NCBI GenBank assembly: GCA_902406105.1
Contig: CABPCP010000035.1
Span: 1-27,566 of the forward strand
Length of the DNA stretch: 27,566 bases
From: an uncultured Mordavella sp.
GTDB taxonomy: Bacteria; Bacillota; Clostridia; Lachnospirales; Lachnospiraceae
Reading direction: 5' to 3'
The notes beneath the pieces were generated by a model. That model was given only the letters and a program-made list of their open reading frames with translations, was not told the origin of the DNA and made no database searches. Positions 23,870 through 27,566 of this stretch are shown one piece after another. The position numbers and the translations under genes were made by a program. How positions within the stretch are numbered: the first letter of the stretch is position 1; each line of letters opens with the position of its first letter.

Positions 23870-25801
23870 ATGAAAATCACACTGAAAGACGGATCGGTAA
23901 AAGAGTATGGACAAAGTATGGCAGTCATTGATATTGCCAGAGACTTAAGCGAGGGATTGGCCAGAGCGGCAACCTGCGCAAAGGTAGATGGAGAGATAGA
24001 AGATCTTCGTACAGTGATTGACAGAGACTGTGATCTGGAGATTCTGACCTTTGATTCTGAAGAAGGAAAGGGAGCGTTTAACCACACGGCTTCTCACATT
24101 ATGGCTCAGGCTGTAAAACGGCTGTATCCAGAAACAAAGCTGGCAATCGGTCCATCCATCGCAAATGGGTTCTACTATGATCTGGATCGGGAGACTCCAT
24201 TTACAACGGAGGACCTGGAGAAGATTGAGGCGGAGATGAAGAAGATCGTAAAAGAAGACCTGAAGCTGGAAAGATCTTCCAAATCCAGAGAAGAAGCGGT
24301 GGCATATTTTAAAGAAAAGGGCGAACCCTATAAAGTAGAATTGGTGGAAGATCTCCCAGAAGGAGAGGAAATCAGCTTTTACAGCCAGGGAGAGTTTACC
24401 GATCTGTGCGCCGGCCCGCATCTGATGTCCACAAAACCTGTAAAAGCCTTTAAGCTGACCAGCTTGGCGGGCGCATACTGGCGAGGAGATGAGAAGAATA
24501 AAATGCTGACCCGGATCTATGGCGTGGCTTATCCCAAAAAGAGTGAGCTGGATGAGTATCTGCATATGATGGAAGAGGCAAAGAAGCGGGATCACAGAAA
24601 ATTGGGAAGAGAATTGGGCCTGTTTATGATGAGCGATGAGGGGCCGGGCTTCCCATTCTTCCTCCCCAAAGGAATGCAGTTAAAGAATACACTTCTGGAT
24701 TACTGGAGAAAGCTGCACCGGGAGAAAGGTTATGTGGAGGTGTCAACGCCCATCATTTTGAGCCGTCATCTCTGGGAAAATTCCGGACATTGGGACCACT
24801 ACAAGAACAATATGTATACGACCGTGATCGATGAGGAAGATTACGCGGTAAAACCAATGAACTGTCCAGGAGGAATGCTGGTCTATAAGTCAGAACCCCG
24901 CTCCTACAAAGATCTGCCGATCCGTATGGGAGAGCCGGGAATCGTCCACCGGCATGAAAAATCCGGTCAGCTCCATGGACTTATGCGTGTGAGATGCTTT
25001 ACGCAGGATGATGCCCATATCTTTATGACTCCAGAACAGATCCGGGATGAGATCAAGGGAGTGGCTCAGCTGATCGATGAGGTTTACAGCCTGTTTGGAT
25101 TCAAATATCATGTAGAGCTTTCCACCCGTCCGGAGGACAGTATGGGCAGCGATGAGGACTGGGAACTGGCGACAGAGGGCTTAAAAGGCGCTTTGGACGA
25201 TATGGGCGCGGATTATATCGTGAACGAAGGAGACGGCGCTTTCTATGGTCCCAAGATCGACTTCCATCTGGAAGATTCCATTGGAAGGACCTGGCAGTGC
25301 GGGACGATCCAGCTTGATATGCAGATGCCTCAGCGGTTTGACTTAGAATATACAGGAGCAGATGGAGAGAAGCATCGCCCGATCATGATCCATAGAGTTG
25401 CCTTTGGTTCCATTGAGCGGTTTATCGGAATCCTGATCGAACATTTTGCCGGCGCGTTCCCGACCTGGCTGGCTCCGGTTCAGGTAAAAGTACTTCCGAT
25501 TTCGGATAAGTATATGGATTACGCGCAGAAAGTATACGAGGATCTGGAAAAAGCCGGAATCCGTTCTGAGATCGATACCAGGGCAGAAAAAATCGGCTAT
25601 AAGATCCGAGAAGCCCAGATGCATAAGATTCCTTATATGCTTGTGGTAGGAGCGAAAGAGGAAGAAACAGGAAAGGTTTCTGTAAGGAGCCGCTTCGCTG
25701 GAGATGAAGGACAGAAAGACCTGGCTTCATTCATCCAGGACATTGAGAAAGAAATCCAGGAGAAGACAATCCGGGAAGTGGAAGTAGAAAAAGAGGCATA
25801 A
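23870..25801 (+). CDS. thrS: Threonine--tRNA ligase
   Basis: ThrRS charges tRNA-Thr. Domains in order: TGS (about residues 1-62, MKITLKDGSVKEYGQSMAVIDIA), editing domain with HTASHIMAQAV (HxxxH) and a later CAGPHL segment, class II catalytic core (about 240-540) with the zinc-ligand Cys in PMNCPGGM, motif 2 in IVHRHEKSGQLHGLMRVRCFTQDDAH, and motif 3 MIHRVAFGSIERFIG, then the anticodon domain (PVQVKVLPIS onward). The 643-residue length is normal. I chose ATG 23870 after AGAAAGGAA; the open frame reaches upstream into the thioesterase gene, but that part is not ThrRS-like. Only 37 bases separate it from the thioesterase, so its T-box control must come from the leader at 22200-22421. Confidence 0.98.
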   Translation: MKITLKDGSVKEYGQSMAVIDIARDLSEGLARAATCAKVDGEIEDLRTVIDRDCDLEILTFDSEEGKGAFNHTASHIMAQAVKRLYPETKLAIGPSIANGFYYDLDRETPFTTEDLEKIEAEMKKIVKEDLKLERSSKSREEAVAYFKEKGEPYKVELVEDLPEGEEISFYSQGEFTDLCAGPHLMSTKPVKAFKLTSLAGAYWRGDEKNKMLTRIYGVAYPKKSELDEYLHMMEEAKKRDHRKLGRELGLFMMSDEGPGFPFFLPKGMQLKNTLLDYWRKLHREKGYVEVSTPIILSRHLWENSGHWDHYKNNMYTTVIDEEDYAVKPMNCPGGMLVYKSEPRSYKDLPIRMGEPGIVHRHEKSGQLHGLMRVRCFTQDDAHIFMTPEQIRDEIKGVAQLIDEVYSLFGFKYHVELSTRPEDSMGSDEDWELATEGLKGALDDMGADYIVNEGDGAFYGPKIDFHLEDSIGRTWQCGTIQLDMQMPQRFDLEYTGADGEKHRPIMIHRVAFGSIERFIGILIEHFAGAFPTWLAPVQVKVLPISDKYMDYAQKVYEDLEKAGIRSEIDTRAEKIGYKIREAQMHKIPYMLVVGAKEEETGKVSVRSRFAGDEGQKDLASFIQDIEKEIQEKTIREVEVEKEA

Positions 25802-25872
25802 AGCAGGGTAAAAATAAGAAAATCGGGCATAATATCCTTGATACAGCCATTGGCGAGTAAAGGAGGGATATT

Positions 25873-26184
25873 ATGCCAGAATTAAGATGTACGGTGCAGA
25901 CTTGTGCCCATAACCAGGATTTCTACTGTAATCTGGATAAGATCGTAGTGGGAGGAGACAGCGCCAGGCAGGCGGCGGATACTTGCTGCGACAGCTTTAC
26001 AGAGAAGAAAGAAGGTTCTTATTCTAATCAGATGGGAAATGCTTCTGCGACCTGCGGCATTGAATGTAAGGCAACAGAGTGTATGTACAACGAAAATTGC
26101 GCCTGTCACGCGGGAAAGATCAGTGTAGAGGGCGGAAGCGCCTGCTGTTGCGAGCAGACGGAGTGTGCTACTTTCCGCTGCTGA
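25873..26184 (+). CDS. DUF1540 protein with two Cys-rich repeats
   Basis: The 103-residue protein starts at an ATG after AAAGGAGGG. It holds two copies of the DUF1540 motif: CTVQTCAHNQDFYCNLDKIVVGG...ADTCCDSF (about residues 5-42) and CKATECMYNENCACHAGKISVEGG...EQTECATF (about 58-101). The regular Cys spacing suggests metal binding, but no function is established for the family, which is common in Clostridia and Lachnospiraceae. It has no signal peptide. It follows thrS by about 70 bases without a clear promoter or terminator between, so it may be the last gene of the threonine operon. Confidence 0.9.
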   Translation: MPELRCTVQTCAHNQDFYCNLDKIVVGGDSARQAADTCCDSFTEKKEGSYSNQMGNASATCGIECKATECMYNENCACHAGKISVEGGSACCCEQTECATFRC

Positions 26185-26215
26185 AAAGATCAATAAGATC
26201 CCGGAAGGATCCAAG

Positions 26216-26271
26216 AAAAGGGAGACATTGCGAAACAGATGAAAATCTGTGGAGCAATGTCTCCCCTTTTT
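26216..26271. terminator. Bidirectional terminator between the DUF1540 gene and metA
   Basis: GGGAGACATTGC (26220-26231) pairs perfectly with GCAATGTCTCCC (26254-26265), and an inner ACAGAT/ATCTGT caps it with a GAAA tetraloop. T5 follows on the plus strand and A4 precedes it, giving a T-run on the minus strand. It lies between two convergent genes. Confidence 0.92.
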
Positions 26272-26293
26272 GATAAATCCATGAAATACGATA

Positions 26294-27214
26294 TTAAAAT
26301 GGAGTTCCTATCATATCGTACGGTGTCACTTGATAAACGTAGTAGTTGAGCCAGTTGGTATACAGATTATTGGCCGCGGCCCGCCAGGTGAGGAGGGGCT
26401 TGTTCTCAGGGTCGTTTTCCGGGTAATAGTTTTTCGGCATTTTGATAGGAAGTCCTTTTGAAAGATCTCTCTTGTATTCCGTATCCAGAGTGATCCGGTC
26501 ATATTCTGGATGCCCCATGACAAAAATCTGTCTGCCGTTTTCCGCCATGGCCAGGAAAAGGCCGGCATCTTTAGATTCCGCCAGGATCGTCAGCCGGGGA
26601 TCTTTTCTTACCGCCTCCAAAGGAATCTCCGTATGCCGGGAATGAGGCGCCAGAAAGACGTCGTCGAATCCCCGTACCAACGGGATCTTCCGGTTCAGGA
26701 CTTTGTGCCAGAATACGCCAAATACTTTTTGATCCAGCTGTACTTTGTCAATGCCGTAATGATAGTACATACCGGCCTGAGCTCCCCAGCACAAGTGAAG
26801 GGTAGAAGTAACGTGGGTCTTGCTCCATTCCATGATCTCCCGCAGCTCCTCCCAGTAGTCTACCTCCTCGAAAGGCATCTGTTCTACAGGCGCCCCGGTA
26901 ATGATAAACCCGTCAAACTTCTGCTCCTTGATCTCACAGAATTTCTGATAAAATTTATTTAAATGACTGGTGGGCGTATTTTTAGACTGATGGCTGGAAA
27001 CCGTGACAAATACTACATCTACCTGGAGGGGAGTGTTGGAGAGAGAACGAAGGATCTGCAGCTCCGTATCCTCCTTTAGCGGCATCAGGTTCAAAAGACC
27101 AATCTTGATAGGGCGGATGTCCTGATGGGTCGCCCGGTGTTCATCCATGACAAAGATATTTTCTTTTTCCAGGATTTCCTTGACCGGAAGATCGTTTTGT
27201 ACTCGAATAGGCAT
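26294..27214 (-). CDS. metAA: Homoserine O-acetyltransferase, MetA type
   Basis: MetA activates homoserine for methionine synthesis. The 306-residue protein has the catalytic Cys142 in LHLCWGAQAG, His235 and Glu237 in FVMGHPEYDR, and Lys47 in MPLKED. Residue 111, which sets acyl-CoA choice in this family (Glu for acetyl-CoA, Gly for succinyl-CoA), is Glu in TGAPVEQMP, so acetylation is expected despite homology to succinyltransferases. The start is preceded on the minus strand by AAAGGAGGAAGG. A good promoter lies upstream (27253-27281). There is no S-box or T-box leader in the short upstream gap. Confidence 0.95.
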   Translation of the reverse strand: MPIRVQNDLPVKEILEKENIFVMDEHRATHQDIRPIKIGLLNLMPLKEDTELQILRSLSNTPLQVDVVFVTVSSHQSKNTPTSHLNKFYQKFCEIKEQKFDGFIITGAPVEQMPFEEVDYWEELREIMEWSKTHVTSTLHLCWGAQAGMYYHYGIDKVQLDQKVFGVFWHKVLNRKIPLVRGFDDVFLAPHSRHTEIPLEAVRKDPRLTILAESKDAGLFLAMAENGRQIFVMGHPEYDRITLDTEYKRDLSKGLPIKMPKNYYPENDPENKPLLTWRAAANNLYTNWLNYYVYQVTPYDMIGTPF

Positions 27215-27252
27215 ACGTTACCTTCCTCCTTTGTTATTTCGCAATTAAAATT

Positions 27253-27281
27253 ATTATACCCCGCGGGAAAATGCGCGTCAA
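27253..27281 (-). promoter_or_regulatory. Promoter of metA
   Basis: On the minus strand TTGACG (27276-27281) and a perfect TATAAT (27253-27258) are 17 bases apart. The leader is about 30 bases. Confidence 0.85.
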
Positions 27282-27287
27282 CCAAGA

Positions 27288-27326
27288 AATCCCCCCAAAA
27301 CAGAGAGGAACTCTGCTGGAGGGATT
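27288..27326 (-). terminator. Terminator of the grdB-like gene
   Basis: Read on the minus strand, AATCCCTCC pairs with GGGGGGATT (27318-27326 with 27288-27296), with an inner CAGAG/CTCTG stem. TTCTT follows. It separates the grdB-like gene from metA. Confidence 0.75.
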
Positions 27327-27348
27327 CTTATTCGTATGAACGGTTCGT

Positions 27349-27566
27349 CTATTTTTCGAATACCGTCTGTTCCGCAACCGGTGTAGTCAAGGCTTTCAGA
27401 GCCCGTTCTACCAGTTCCCGCCGGATCTTCTTGCTGGCTTCGTCCGAGAGGTTGGGATCGCCCAGCGGATAGGGGATACCGACAGCCGGTACGATCCGGT
27501 TGGCACCGATCGTGAGAGAGATGGGAACGACCGTGGCAATGTGTACCACCGGGAGTCCCACACGCT
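27349..27566 (-). CDS. Glycine/sarcosine/betaine reductase component B subunit, C-terminal end (5'-truncated)
   Basis: The gene runs off the right edge; the frame is open to base 27564. The visible 72 residues, VGLPVVHIATVVPISLTIG followed by ANRIVPAVGIPYPLGDPNLS and LVERALKALTTPVAEQTVFE, match the C-terminus of the GrdB-type subunit of substrate-specific component B. This complex reduces glycine, sarcosine or betaine in Stickland fermentation. GrdB normally carries a selenocysteine (UGA codon), which would lie beyond the window. Which substrate form (GrdB, GrdF or GrdH) cannot be decided from this end. Confidence 0.8.
   Translation of the reverse strand, partial: RVGLPVVHIATVVPISLTIGANRIVPAVGIPYPLGDPNLSDEASKKIRRELVERALKALTTPVAEQTVFEK

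Noticed and set aside
23945..24595. 216-residue minus-strand open frame
   Set aside because: It is antisense to the thrS editing domain and has no sensible protein features.

Overview
The window reads as chromosome of a low-to-mid GC, spore-forming, amino-acid-fermenting Clostridia, most likely Lachnospiraceae. The basis is inference from content: a SigH sporulation sigma factor, two T-box leaders, an acetyl-CoA-type MetA, a glycine-reductase-type GrdB C-terminus at the right edge, strong AGGAGG ribosome binding sites and the cysE-cysS-mrnC-rlmB-sigH order known from Bacillus and Clostridia. No phage, insertion sequence, CRISPR array or rRNA was seen.

Layout. 1-725: 3' part of a class I DAHP synthase, with a small tandem duplication over its stop codon. 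760-1800: a promoter, a small membrane protein with an acidic tail, and ispF with an unusual CxxCxxCxxxC tail, closed by a terminator. 1825-2823: a GNAT-type acetyltransferase. 2824-7331: an inverted-repeat element, a strong promoter and a cysteine T-box, then cysE, cysS, mrnC, rlmB and sigH. 7383-7455: tRNA-Thr(GGU) with its own promoter and terminator. 7557-8933: a MATE transporter. 9028-12152: glnS, a 40-bp perfect palindrome, and a MocR/PdxR-type regulator. 12195-14258: a small membrane protein (minus) and cardiolipin synthase. 14384-15661: purA. 15949-17681: a 51-residue charged protein, a two-helix membrane protein (minus), a SEC-C protein and a YdcF-like protein.

18094-22081 is an AT-richer block that looks like one functional module: a polar-amino-acid type binding lipoprotein, a permease, an ABC ATPase fused at its C-terminus to a GNAT acetyltransferase domain, and a MalY/PatB-type PLP C-S lyase/aminotransferase. 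The arrangement suggests import of an amino acid or S-substituted cysteine followed by N-acetylation and/or C-S cleavage. The physical ATPase-GNAT fusion is the most unusual item in the window.

22150-25801 is a threonine T-box operon in which an aldo-keto reductase and a hotdog thioesterase lie between the leader and thrS, so both appear to be under uncharged-tRNA-Thr control. Its T-box TGGA matches the U73 discriminator of the tRNA-Thr encoded at 7383-7455. The right end holds a DUF1540 protein, metA (minus) and the 3' end of a grdB-like gene (minus, running off the edge).

All assignments come from reading the sequence and from family knowledge; no database search was run.
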